Source: Gammaproteobacteria bacterium (GTDB taxonomy: Bacteria; Pseudomonadota; Gammaproteobacteria; Steroidobacterales; Steroidobacteraceae). Taken from it: DNA of 64,000 nt. Position numbers and translations under genes: made by a program. Below are positions 45,933-53,510 of the stretch, one piece after another (within the stretch, counting starts at the first letter, position 1; each line of letters opens with the position of its first letter). The stretch covers positions 62,001-126,000 of the forward strand of contig JANYJY010000009.1 in the NCBI GenBank assembly GCA_025358295.1, read 5' to 3'. The notes beneath the pieces were generated by a model that worked only from the letters and a program-made list of their open reading frames with translations, had not been told where the DNA came from and did not search any database.

Positions 45933-46565
45933 TCAAACCTGTCTGTCCGGTGCAGCGCCCTGAAATGCCGGCAGGTCCCGGCAGGCTGCGTCTATCGCCA
46001 GGATGCGCGGATACGCTTCCAGGTCCACGTTGAAGCGGCGTGCATTGAACACTTGCGGCACCAGACACACATCCGCCATCGTGGGCGCATCGCCGTGACA
46101 AAATCTCCCGGTCGCTTTGTCGCGAACCAGCCAGCGCTCCAGTGCACTGAAGCCGAGCTGCACCCAATGCCGGTACCATTCGTCACGTTCTGTCTTGTCG
46201 TGCCCGAGATCGTGCTCAAGATATTGCAGCACGCGCAAATTGTTCAGGGGGTGCACATCGCAAGTAATGGCGAGCGACAGGGCCCGCACTCGCGCCCTTT
46301 CCAAGGGAGCGTGCGGCAGGAGCGGCGGATCCGGATGAATTTCATCGAGATACTCGATGATGGCCACAGATTGCGTCAGTACCGCGCCTTCGTCCAATGC
46401 CAGCGCGGGCACGAAGCCCTGGCTGTTGATCTGCAGAAAGCTCTCGAGCTTTTGCTCTCCGCCACGCAGGTCCAAGAGCACTGAGGTGACCTTTACCGCC
46501 TTCAGCGCCAGGGCGATTCGCACCCGATACGAAGCCGAACTTAAGGCATGACCGTACAGAATCAT
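45933..46565 (-). CDS. maiA: maleylacetoacetate isomerase (zeta-class GST)
   Basis: MaiA isomerises maleylacetoacetate to fumarylacetoacetate in tyrosine catabolism using glutathione. The 210-residue protein has the zeta-GST start LYGHALSSASYRVRIALALKAV with the SSxSYRVR active-site pattern (here SSASYRVR), NSQGFVPALALDEG, LTQSVAIIEYLDE, and the helical half with CHGDAPTMADVCLVPQV. No hmgA or fahA neighbour is visible, so the pathway link is from family only. Confidence 0.87.
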   Translation of the reverse strand: MILYGHALSSASYRVRIALALKAVKVTSVLLDLRGGEQKLESFLQINSQGFVPALALDEGAVLTQSVAIIEYLDEIHPDPPLLPHAPLERARVRALSLAITCDVHPLNNLRVLQYLEHDLGHDKTERDEWYRHWVQLGFSALERWLVRDKATGRFCHGDAPTMADVCLVPQVFNARRFNVDLEAYPRILAIDAACRDLPAFQGAAPDRQV

Positions 46566-46662
46566 ATCGAGGACATCGCGTTCATTTCCCGCTACCGTTC
46601 ATTGCACTTTTTAGAGAATAGGCACCGAAGTTGCGATATTGCAATCCCGCCACCGGTGCCGG

Positions 46663-47895
46663 TCACGCGTAGCTTCGGCTCACGAACCAAAAAACACCCA
46701 GCGCTACCAGGAAGGCTGAGGCCATGTCGACAACCAAGGGCCTTGGCAAAGCGACTTTGCACTTCGCCAAGGCAGCGACCAGCAGCGTCGCGCCGACGAC
46801 CAGAATCAGCTGCCCAATCTCCACGCCGACGTTGAAGCCCACCAACAGCTCTGCCAACCGCCCAGGGGGAAGCTGCAACTCGAGCAGATCGGCGGCGAAC
46901 CCGAAGCCGTGGATCAAACCGAACACCAGGGTGATCAGGATCCGCAAGCGGCCGGCATCGCGCAAGCGCCCGGAAATCATCAGATAGTTGGCGGTGAACA
47001 AGCCCGCGCCCAGCAATAGCAGGCTGGGCAGCCCCCCGAAACCCAGGCATTGCAGCAGCGCCATGAGCGCCAGCGACCCACCCACCGCCAGCGCCACGGG
47101 CAGCGGCCGTTGAGTTTGGACCACGATGTTTTCTGCACCAATCAGGGCAATCGTCAGCGCCACCAAGGCATCGATGTATTCCGCGTGCGGGCGTAGCACC
47201 CCGGTTACGGCCAGCGCCAGCGTCAGGCTGTGACCGATGGTGAACCCCGTGACCACGAACACGAGATCACGCAAGCGCCGGGATATCAGAACCAGTCCCA
47301 GGAGAAAGGACATGTGATCGACACCGGTGAAGATGTGCATGGTACCCATGCGAATGAACTCGACGAATCGTGCACTCTTCAGCCGGCTCCCCTCGCCACC
47401 CGTCACGTCCACGGTCCGATGTTCGGTGGTGATCAATTGCTCGGTGAATTCTCCGGTGAGCGCATTCTGCACTTGTGCGAAATTCGTGTGGCTCGCCACC
47501 AGATCGAAGAATGCATCCGAATGCACCTGCAAGTCGTTCGCGCTGCCGCACTTGAACGTAAAATCGAATTTCCGGAAGCCCGCCGCTGCGGCTAGTGTCT
47601 GAATCGGCGGCACCAGTTCGCAGCGCTTGCCGAGTGCCAGCGGATAAACACCCGAGCTCAAGTAGCCTTTCAGCCGCTCATCGGAGGGCGCACCTTGATC
47701 GCCGGACAGGCGATTGGCCTCCACCACCGGAATGGTCATCACCAGATCGACATCGGAGCCCTTGATCTCCCAAACCGAATGCGATTGGCTACGCGTATGC
47801 GCGCCGGCGGAGGCGCCGCAGAATGCCATCACCACCAGGCCCCAACTCGCGAACCACGGCAGGAACGCGTGGTCTCGTTTGGCCGAGCCCCGCAT
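46663..47895 (-). CDS. HupE/UreJ-family membrane protein
   Basis: The 410-residue protein has a signal peptide, a soluble extracytoplasmic domain to about residue 175 and a C-terminal membrane part. The membrane part has HupE_2-type motifs: FIRMGTMHIFTGVDHMSFLLGLVLISR, FTIGHSLTLALA and LITLVFGLIHGFGFAADL, with conserved His and Asp in the spans. HupE/UreJ proteins are linked to nickel uptake, but the long N-domain form is uncharacterised. The gene abuts the PPIase-like gene, sharing one base. Confidence 0.85.
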   Translation of the reverse strand: MRGSAKRDHAFLPWFASWGLVVMAFCGASAGAHTRSQSHSVWEIKGSDVDLVMTIPVVEANRLSGDQGAPSDERLKGYLSSGVYPLALGKRCELVPPIQTLAAAAGFRKFDFTFKCGSANDLQVHSDAFFDLVASHTNFAQVQNALTGEFTEQLITTEHRTVDVTGGEGSRLKSARFVEFIRMGTMHIFTGVDHMSFLLGLVLISRRLRDLVFVVTGFTIGHSLTLALAVTGVLRPHAEYIDALVALTIALIGAENIVVQTQRPLPVALAVGGSLALMALLQCLGFGGLPSLLLLGAGLFTANYLMISGRLRDAGRLRILITLVFGLIHGFGFAADLLELQLPPGRLAELLVGFNVGVEIGQLILVVGATLLVAALAKCKVALPRPLVVDMASAFLVALGVFWFVSRSYA

Positions 47896-48806
47896 CAGCG
47901 GACGTCGTCTGCAATCAGCACATTGGCACGCTTGCGTAGGAACGACTCATCCCCGGTGCGCAAATGACCGACCGCGTCATTGCGAAAATCAGTCAAGACC
48001 TGATTACGGGCGGCCGCAAAATCGAAGGGTACGGGCTTATTGTTCTTGATCATGTACAGAACGTGGACGGCATCGGGGCGAATAATCGGAACCGAGACAG
48101 CGCCGTCCGGCAGATCGACCGCCGTCGCAAACAATGGTTCGCCAAGATGAATCTTCGCGGCAAAATAGAACTCATCGTCGAGACTCTTACCGGAGCCGCT
48201 CGCCCGCCATCGGGCCAAGAATTCGGGCGTCGGGGCCCCGGCCCTGAGCGTCGCTGCCGCCGCCGTCGCGGCATTCGCCTCACTCAGCGGAAATGCAAAA
48301 TCATACAGAGACATGGTCCCCTCGCTCGCGTAGCGAGCATGATGCAGCGCATAGTAGGCGCGTAGCTGTCCTTCGCCCGGCTGGGCCGTGATGGCATCCG
48401 CGGCGATCTCTAGCTCGACCGCGTTGACCATGGCCGAGCGCACGTCGGGGTCAGTCGAGGCAACGTCCAACTCCTTGCTCCTCTGTACGAACAGCTCCTC
48501 GCGAATCATGTCGTCCAGTACCTTGCGCCGCTGCGCCGCCGTCGCGTGCGGCAAATCCACGCCATACAAGGTCTGTAGCTGCAGCAAATAGTCGCTGCGC
48601 GAGATGGGCTGCTGATTGACCAAGGCGACATCTTCGGGCGGCACAATTAAAGTGGACGTGCCGCGCGCCGTGAATAACGAATAACCCGCCATGAGCAATC
48701 CCAGCAACGCGCCGCAGCCCATGAACGCGAAGGATCGCCGGGTACTCACGCGGCCGACCTCATCTCGAGGGGATAAGTTCGAAGGAATCGGCTTCGGCAT
48801 GCTCAT
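47895..48806 (-). CDS. membrane-anchored PpiC/SurA-like protein
   Basis: The 303-residue protein is anchored by one N-terminal span (FMGCGALLGLLMAGYSLF). It has a SurA-N-like helical region (VALVNQQPISRSDYLLQLQTLYG, then RRKVLDDMIREELFVQRSKEL) and a degenerate parvulin-like part (LDDEFYFAAKIHLGEPLFATAVDLPDGAVSVPI). Start is ATG 48806, whose bases overlap the stop of the cytochrome gene (ATGA). Likely a periplasmic folding helper for its operon partners; isomerase activity is uncertain. Confidence 0.75.
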   Translation of the reverse strand: MSMPKPIPSNLSPRDEVGRVSTRRSFAFMGCGALLGLLMAGYSLFTARGTSTLIVPPEDVALVNQQPISRSDYLLQLQTLYGVDLPHATAAQRRKVLDDMIREELFVQRSKELDVASTDPDVRSAMVNAVELEIAADAITAQPGEGQLRAYYALHHARYASEGTMSLYDFAFPLSEANAATAAAATLRAGAPTPEFLARWRASGSGKSLDDEFYFAAKIHLGEPLFATAVDLPDGAVSVPIIRPDAVHVLYMIKNNKPVPFDFAAARNQVLTDFRNDAVGHLRTGDESFLRKRANVLIADDVR

Positions 48807-49561
48807 TGGACTCCGAGCAGCGCTGCCTTTGCGGGGCTCCGCGGGTGGGAAAGCGAATACACAAATATCGCCGTCTCGCGGATTTCTGCGGGGCTTAAAA
48901 TTGCCACCCACGCGGGGCACACACCGTGCCGGCCGTAGGCAATAGAACTCCACAGCGCTGCGCGGCCGCCGTCACCATACAGAGTGATGTGGTCCGTCAA
49001 ATTCGGCGCGCCGATGGCGGAATCCCCTTTGGCATCCGCCGCGTGGCAGTCGTAACAGCCGCCGGCACCCACGAAAATCTCGGCGCCACGAGCGGTCGAG
49101 GCAGCATCGGCGGCCCGTCCCTGCTGGCTCATCAAGAATTCCACCAAGTCCCGTATATTTCCGGGGGACAGCGGCAGGATTTTCGCGTCTCGGACGCTGG
49201 GCTGCGCGGTGCCATAGGCCGGCATAATGGCAAGGTTCCACGCCTTCGGATGAAAGGAGCGAATGCCATACCTAATGACCTGCTCGATATCGCTCACCAA
49301 TCCCGTCCCATACAGCCAATCACCGTCGCTCAGGTCCGGAACGCCCCGCGCAGCATCGCCGGTTCCAGAAATTCCATGGCAAGCGGCGCAACGGACTTCG
49401 AACAAGGCCTTGCCGCGTCCGAGCGCAAATGCCATCAACGCTTCAGTGGCAGGAATGGCGTCGGGGTCGGCGCGCAGCAGACGACTGCCGAGCGCCGATA
49501 CCTGCAGCAATACCGCCGCCGCGAGGCAGGCTACAGCGGCCAGGAAAAGACTGAATCGCAT
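48803..49561 (-). CDS. di-heme c-type cytochrome
   Basis: The protein has an N-terminal signal-anchor (FSLFLAAVACLAAAVLLQVSALG) and two heme c sites, CAACHG and CYDCH, each with later candidate axial Met residues. The domain order resembles the CcoP/FixP subunit of cbb3 oxidases. Start ATG 49561 has GGGA eight bases upstream; ATG 49570 and TTG 49579 are alternatives. It is coupled to the PPIase-like and HupE-like genes, suggesting one envelope redox or metal-related unit. No oxidase catalytic subunit is nearby. Confidence 0.85.
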   Translation of the reverse strand: MRFSLFLAAVACLAAAVLLQVSALGSRLLRADPDAIPATEALMAFALGRGKALFEVRCAACHGISGTGDAARGVPDLSDGDWLYGTGLVSDIEQVIRYGIRSFHPKAWNLAIMPAYGTAQPSVRDAKILPLSPGNIRDLVEFLMSQQGRAADAASTARGAEIFVGAGGCYDCHAADAKGDSAIGAPNLTDHITLYGDGGRAALWSSIAYGRHGVCPAWVAILSPAEIRETAIFVYSLSHPRSPAKAALLGVQ

Positions 49562-49579
49562 TGACAGCATCCCACCCAA

Positions 49580-50074
49580 ACGCCCGCCGTTCGCATGTCA
49601 TCCATACTATTCATAGTCATGTTGCCTCACGATGGAGTGTACCAGTCATGAATAGCGATGCTTGGCCAACCCCGCCCTCCCCTCATGCCCAGAAGCGAGC
49701 GCATCGTATTGGTCACCGGTCACGTGGCGCATTTCTACGCTGAGCGCGGCAGCTCGGGACCCTATGAACCCGTTGCTGCCAGTACGTACGCCGGCGAGCA
49801 AGCCCTGCTCAAGCGACGAGCCGCCTGAGAAAACCATCTAAGTCGGAAATACCGCCTGACCCCATCGCTCAGGAATATGTCGCCTGCCAATCTCGCAGTC
49901 CAGCACGATCCCCACCGGCGAGCATTGGCGTATAGCTACGCTATGATTGTCAGCGCGCATTAGGCAACTGGACGCCGATTAAACTTAAGGGAATGAAGTG
50001 CATGCGAACCCACACAGCGACTTATACCCCGCCTTTGTCGCAATGCGTATTCCGTTTCCGTCATCTAATTAATT
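49580..50074. other. non-coding border between core genes and cassette array
   Basis: About 495 bp without a recognisable gene. A 47-residue open frame at 49685-49828 on the plus strand (MPRSERIVLVTGHVAHFY and on) has ordinary codon use but no known relatives I can name. No integrase gene, tRNA or attI could be identified. It ends in a GTTAGGC core site. Confidence 0.5.
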
Positions 50075-50081
50075 GTTAGGC
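50075..50081 (+). other. cassette core site GTTAGGC at the left edge of the array
   Basis: GTTAGGC matches the GTTRRRY core at which integron cassettes join, and the first cassette gene starts 5 bp later. No matching attC left half was found upstream, so this may be the right end of an eroded attC or an attI remnant. Confidence 0.5.
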
Positions 50082-50086
50082 GCAAC

Positions 50087-50461
50087 TTGACCGTCCCGCC
50101 AGGCTTCCCGTTCACGCGTCTCAGGATGCATTCTGGCGAGAACGTTCTATGGTCCGGGTATAACCCTACGTTTCATCGATTCCTAGACTACGGATTGGTC
50201 CTGTCGGATCGAGCGCTGTACCTATGCCGCCGCAGCTGGTGGCGGCTGGCGCTGTGGAAGAGATTTCCTCTCGATATCATCGACGAGTTCGTTCTACTTG
50301 ACGGCGGCGGACGGCCTGGGGTCAGGATACGCACTGCGACACGGAATATTACATTTCGTACGCCATTTGACTTTTACGCCGATGAAATGGAGTTTGACCG
50401 TATGGTCCTGGAGAAGGCCGTTGCTGCAGTCGGTGCTGCGAAGTCCGCGGTTAACACCTAA
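50087..50461 (+). CDS. cassette-borne PH-like domain protein
   Basis: Up to 124 residues, starting from TTG 50087 or ATG 50126. The segment GENVLWSGYNPTF, then LVLSDRALYLCRRSWWR and FPLDIIDEFVLLDGGGRPGVRI follows the layout of bacterial PH/GRAM-like domains (strand, W-x-G, Leu-Ser/Thr-Asp, then a basic region). Function unknown. It is the sole gene of the first cassette, and its stop lies within the attC left end. Confidence 0.6.
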   Translation: MTVPPGFPFTRLRMHSGENVLWSGYNPTFHRFLDYGLVLSDRALYLCRRSWWRLALWKRFPLDIIDEFVLLDGGGRPGVRIRTATRNITFRTPFDFYADEMEFDRMVLEKAVAAVGAAKSAVNT

Positions 50462-50584
50462 CCAACGGTTCGAGCGAGCGCGGGGTAGCATCTTCGGTGG
50501 GCCAAGGAGGGGATCGATGATCGAGATAAAGTGCCTTCGTTTTGCGTTACCGCACCCTCGCGTCGCTCAGCCCTGTCGTTAGCT
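50455..50584 (+). repeat. attC site 1
   Basis: Left core ACCTAAC and right core GTTAGCT pair. The inner arms GGTT-C-GAGCG and CGCTCAGCC pair with one unpaired base, the expected extrahelical base of L''. Total about 130 bp. The central spacer carries AAGGAGG followed by ATG (50517) opening a 21-codon frame that ends exactly in the TAG of the right core. Confidence 0.8.
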
Positions 50585-50645
50585 GTCTCCCCAAAGGGCA
50601 GCGCGGGCTTGACGCCGGTGCACAAACGTACATACTAGCAGTGAA

Positions 50646-50918
50646 ATGGACTACGAATGGGATCAGGCCAAGGCGGCAGCGAATCTCAAGAAGCACGGTG
50701 TAGCATTTGCTGATGCCGCGCTTGCGCTAGAGGACCCGTTGGCGGTAACCATTTCGGATCCAGACGCGATGGGTGAGTCAAGGTTCATCTGTGTGGGCGC
50801 CGATCCCACAGGTCGAGTTCTTGTGACTGTGTTCGCGCCGGGCGGAAATTCAACCCGAATAATTTCCTCGCGCAAAGCCAGCCGGGCTGAGCGCATTAAC
50901 TACGAGTCAAAGCAATGA
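50646..50918 (+). CDS. brnT: BrnT-family ribonuclease toxin
   Basis: The 90-residue protein has the BrnT layout: YEWDQAKAAANLKKHGVAFADAALALEDP, then a strand-rich part ending in the RxxxxxERxxYE block (SSRKASRAERINYE). BrnT is an RNase toxin of a type II system. Its end overlaps brnA by 4 bp. It is a cassette gene; such modules are known to stabilise integron arrays. Confidence 0.9.
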   Translation: MDYEWDQAKAAANLKKHGVAFADAALALEDPLAVTISDPDAMGESRFICVGADPTGRVLVTVFAPGGNSTRIISSRKASRAERINYESKQ

Positions 50919-51169
50919 GAAAGGAATACGATTTTTCGAAGGGCAAGCGGGGTGCCGTTGTCCCTGTGCCGAAAGGAAAGACACGCATAACCATTCGTCT
51001 TGACGACGATCTTCTCGAGTGGTTCAAGGCGCAGGTTGACGCGGCGGGCGGTGGCAATTATCAGTCCTTGATCAACACCGCACTCCGTGAGCACATGAAG
51101 AGCGCTAATGAGCCGCTGGAGAAAACATTGCGTCGCGTGCTCCGTGAGGAATTGCGCAAAGCCAGCTAA
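50915..51169 (+). CDS. brnA: BrnA-family antitoxin
   Basis: The 84-residue protein has the BrnA ribbon-helix-helix core (KTRITIRLDDDLLEWFKAQVDAAGGGNYQSLINTALREHM). It starts by ATGA overlap with brnT and ends in the left core of attC 2 (the stop TAA is part of the AGCTAAC core). It should neutralise BrnT and repress the pair. Confidence 0.9.
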   Translation: MRKEYDFSKGKRGAVVPVPKGKTRITIRLDDDLLEWFKAQVDAAGGGNYQSLINTALREHMKSANEPLEKTLRRVLREELRKAS

Positions 51170-51290
51170 CCAACGGTTCGAGCGGGCGCGCGGGAGCATC
51201 TTCGATTGGCCATGGAGGGAATCACGTGTCGATAAAGTGCCATAGCTTGGTGTCGCGGGGACCGCGCGCCGCTCAACCTAATCGTTAGAG
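51164..51290 (+). repeat. attC site 2
   Basis: Left AGCTAACCAACGGTTCGAGCG and right CGCCGCTCAACC ... GTTAGAG. The right core departs from GTTRRRY at the last base. The spacer is similar to attC 1 and again holds a start (GTG 51226 behind GGAGGGA) and a 20-codon frame ending in the core TAG. Confidence 0.78.
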
Positions 51291-51333
51291 GCCTTTTTGG
51301 ACATGGGCATCGCACTGGTTTATCGTATCTGCC

Positions 51334-51546
51334 ATGAGCAATTCGGTGGTCAGTGTTTCTCCTGATGTAATGAGTGGGGCCGCAGTATTCCCAGGTACTC
51401 GCGTGCCCGTTCAAACGCTACTTGAATATCTTGAAGCTGGCGATTCCATTGACGAATTCCTCGCAGGGTTTCCCTCTGTATCACGGTCGCAGGTGATTGC
51501 GTTTCTGGAGCGCGCGACCACCCTAGCCGTCACTGATGCCGCTTGA
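51334..51546 (+). CDS. DUF433-family antitoxin-like protein
   Basis: The 70-residue protein has the DUF433 helix-turn-helix features: PDVMSGAAVFPGTRVPVQTLLEYLEAGDSIDEFLAGFPSVSRSQVIAFLE. DUF433 proteins typically pair with a PIN-like (DUF5615) toxin encoded just downstream, which is what follows here, in broken form. Confidence 0.88.
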   Translation: MSNSVVSVSPDVMSGAAVFPGTRVPVQTLLEYLEAGDSIDEFLAGFPSVSRSQVIAFLERATTLAVTDAA

Positions 51547-51864
51547 GAGTCCTACATCTACGAATGCGTCGATGTTCGCCTGGCGGCGAGCCTCGGCACT
51601 GTTGATGTTCGTACCGTTGCGGATCAGGGTTGGCTGGGAATATCGAACGGCAAGCTGTTGGCACTCGCCGCAGCAGAATTTGACGTATTCGTTACTGTTG
51701 ATTGGAACCTACCGTTCCAGCAGCATTTACCGAAATTCGACATTGCTGTCATTCTGATGCGAGCCAAGTCGAATCGACTTGACGATCTGGTCTTGCTGGT
51801 TCCAGATTTGGTATCCGCAATCCCGAGCGCGAAGCAGGGCGTGGTCACTCCGATCGGCCTCTAA
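51543..51864 (+). pseudogene. DUF5615 PIN-like toxin, frameshifted near its start
   Basis: The start TTG 51543 overlaps the antitoxin stop. The frame opens MRVL, but from about 51552 the conserved sequence continues in another frame as ECVDVRLAASLGTVDVRTV, then DVFVTVDWNLPFQQ and ending KQGVVTPIGL. One extra base between the MRVL and ECVD segments breaks the gene at the first catalytic Asp of the usual LLDEC motif. No good start exists in the second frame before TTG 51658. Either the toxin is inactivated or there is a base-call error. Confidence 0.75.
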
Positions 51865-51874
51865 CAATCTCTAC

Positions 51875-51887
51875 GGAGTTCCCTGTC
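51875..51887 (+). repeat. sub-terminal inverted repeat, transposase-distal end
   Basis: GGAGTTCCCTGTC, partner of the copy at 53378-53390; one mismatch. Confidence 0.85.
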
Positions 51888-52225
51888 AAGAGCTGACGTG
51901 TGAAGGCCGGTAGATTTATTTCCGGCGGCCCCCTGATTTGATTCAACGGAAAGAGCAAACGTAAAGATCGAGGTCGAGGATAAGACTGCATCTCTCTACG
52001 CGGCCTTGTGGGATAAAGCGGAGTGTGTATCCGGGCCAAGATATTAGTCGCGTACGGTGTCCTCATTCGATTCTCGGCGACGACACGCAGCCAATGATCA
52101 GTCGGCTGCGTTGGAGCGTGGCGCCAGATTGTTAGCCAGGTTTTCACCGTACTCGGTCTGACCTCGTTGTCGATCTTACTTCGCATCTTCAGGGGTGGGG
52201 TTCGACTCGGTTTCAATGGCGGCCC
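51888..52225 (-). ncRNA. candidate bridge/seekRNA region of the IS
   Basis: This is the non-coding segment downstream of the transposase stop, where IS1111-group elements encode their guide RNA. Read on the transposase strand, TCGAACC at 52205-52199 equals the left target flank (CGCTCGAACCG) and CTAACAATCT at 52135-52126 is complementary to the right flank (TTGTTAG, plus terminal bases). The order, left-target match first and same-sense, right-target match second and complementary, is that of the target-binding loop of bridge RNAs. Further on, CGTAGAGA (about 51998) repeats the element's own end. RNA ends and fold were not computed. Confidence 0.5.
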
Positions 52226-53296
52226 TCAGGCGCTCACAGCATGCCGGGTCGGCGCATGTCGCCGCCAAGCATTCGGATCGTAGGATTCACCGTGGGCCAA
52301 GATGGCCCAGATGATTCGCACGTGTTTGTTCGCGATCGCAACGAGGGTCTTGTGGTAACCGACTCGAGCGTGCAGATCGATGATCCATTGCTCGAGTCGA
52401 GAGCGTTTGACCGGTTCGCGCTTCAGAGCGACCTGCAACGTTGAACGGGCACCTTGGGTCAGTAGCCCGCGCAGGTAGCTATCACCCCGTTTGGTGATCA
52501 CGCCGAGACGTTGTTTACCGCCGGAGCTGTTTTGTCTCGGCACGAGGCCAGTCCAGGCGGCCATCTGGCGTCCGTTCTTGAAGTCGCGAGGATTCGATAC
52601 GGTGGCGATGAGCGCGCTGGCGGTCAGTGGCCCGACGCCGGTGAGTGCCTGGATACGCTGCGCCGGCTCGCTGTGACGCACGTGATTGTGAATTTCGGCG
52701 TCACAATCGGCGATGCATTGCTCGATGTCCCGCAGGTGTTGAAGTGCGTTCGAGAGGATCGGTCGAAAGCGTGCCGGCAGCCGCTCATCTTGTGCCAATT
52801 GGGGCAAGTGGCGGGTCAGTGCCGCCGACGATCGACCGAGCCACACGCCAAACTCGGCGAGCAAGCCACGGGTGCGGTTCAACAGCGCGGTGCGCTCCTC
52901 GCCGAAGCCTGCCCGCGCTCGGTGCCAGGCGAGCATGGCCTGTTGATCGACGGACTTGACGGTGACAAAGCGCATGTCGGGTTGCCGCACGGCCGTCAAA
53001 ATTGCCTGCGCGTCGTTACGATCGTTTTTTGCTCCCTGACTCTTGCGAAAGGGAGCGACGAATTCCGCGGCCATGAGCTTCGCCGTATGTCCGTGCTCGC
53101 CCAGAAACCGTGCCCAGTGATGCGCAGAGCTGCAGGCTTCCATCCCAAACAGACAGGGAGCCAGCTTCACGGCCCACTCGGCGAAGCCGGCGAAACTGAA
53201 CTGCTTGAAATACACACTGCGCCCCTGGGCATCCCCGGCACACACCACAATCACTTCCTTTGCGAGATCCACACCAACAGTAGTAATCTGGTTCAT
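52226..53296 (-). CDS. IS110-family transposase (IS1111 group)
   Basis: The 356-residue protein has a RuvC-like DEDD N-domain (VGVDLAKE with Asp, then GMEACSSAHHW with Glu, then KNDRNDAQAI with two Asp) and a C-terminal Tnp20 domain (IQALTGVGPLTASALIATV, RQMAAWTGLVPRQNSSGGKQRLGVITKRGDSYLRGLL) with the serine nucleophile region. It appears full length and intact. Such enzymes recombine DNA under RNA guidance. Confidence 0.95.
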   Translation of the reverse strand: MNQITTVGVDLAKEVIVVCAGDAQGRSVYFKQFSFAGFAEWAVKLAPCLFGMEACSSAHHWARFLGEHGHTAKLMAAEFVAPFRKSQGAKNDRNDAQAILTAVRQPDMRFVTVKSVDQQAMLAWHRARAGFGEERTALLNRTRGLLAEFGVWLGRSSAALTRHLPQLAQDERLPARFRPILSNALQHLRDIEQCIADCDAEIHNHVRHSEPAQRIQALTGVGPLTASALIATVSNPRDFKNGRQMAAWTGLVPRQNSSGGKQRLGVITKRGDSYLRGLLTQGARSTLQVALKREPVKRSRLEQWIIDLHARVGYHKTLVAIANKHVRIIWAILAHGESYDPNAWRRHAPTRHAVSA

Positions 53297-53377
53297 GAGT
53301 TCCCCTTCTCTGGTTACGATTGATCGTCACAACTCAATCTTGGCACTTTGATGCCGTGCGGCCCACGCCGCTTCAGG

Positions 53378-53390
53378 GACGGGGAACTCC
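53378..53390 (+). repeat. sub-terminal inverted repeat, transposase-proximal end
   Basis: GACGGGGAACTCC, reverse complement of the copy at 51875-51887 except for one base. Confidence 0.85.
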
Positions 53391-53398
53391 CTTATATT

Positions 53399-53510
53399 CG
53401 GTTCGAGCGATCGCGGGTCGCGTCTTCGGTACGCCAAGGAGGGAAGTCGATGATTAGGATAAAACATCTTTGTTGGTCGTCGGCGCAGCCGCGCGCCGCT
53501 CAGGTTAGGC
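53399..53510 (+). repeat. attC site 3 (major part, split by the IS)
   Basis: The sequence CGGTTCGAGCG to GTTAGGC is homologous to attC 1 and 2, including CTTCGGT-x-CGCCAAGGAGGG in the spacer. The missing left core CTCTAACAA lies at 51858-51867 on the other side of the IS. The spacer again carries a Shine-Dalgarno and ATG (53450) opening a 23-codon frame. The following 210 bp up to the next gene hold no convincing gene (a GTG-started 66-codon frame at 53511 is doubtful). Confidence 0.78.

Larger units (their letters stand above)
51869..53398 (-). mobile_element. IS110-family (IS1111-type) insertion sequence inside an attC
   Basis: The element of about 1.53 kb has sub-terminal inverted repeats GGAGTTCCCTGTC (51875-51887) and GGAGTTCCCCGTC (53390 to 53378, reverse), 12 of 13 matching, with a few bases outside each. 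The flanks CTAACAA (left) and CGGTTCGAGCG (right) rejoin to an attC left arm like those of attC 1 and 2. Exact ends are uncertain by about 5 bp. The transposase has a short upstream end and a long (~350 bp) non-coding downstream end, the layout of the IS1111 group; IS1111 elements that target attC are a known subgroup. Confidence 0.85.

Noticed and set aside
49646..49837. Minus-strand 63-codon frame in the left border
   Set aside because: No motif, no ribosome site, and it competes with a slightly more plausible plus-strand frame at 49685.
52126..52140. GTTAGCC at 52131 inside the IS as a further attC core
   Set aside because: There is no partner left core or inner arms around it, and it lies inside the element; the guide-RNA explanation fits the 10-base match to the flank better.
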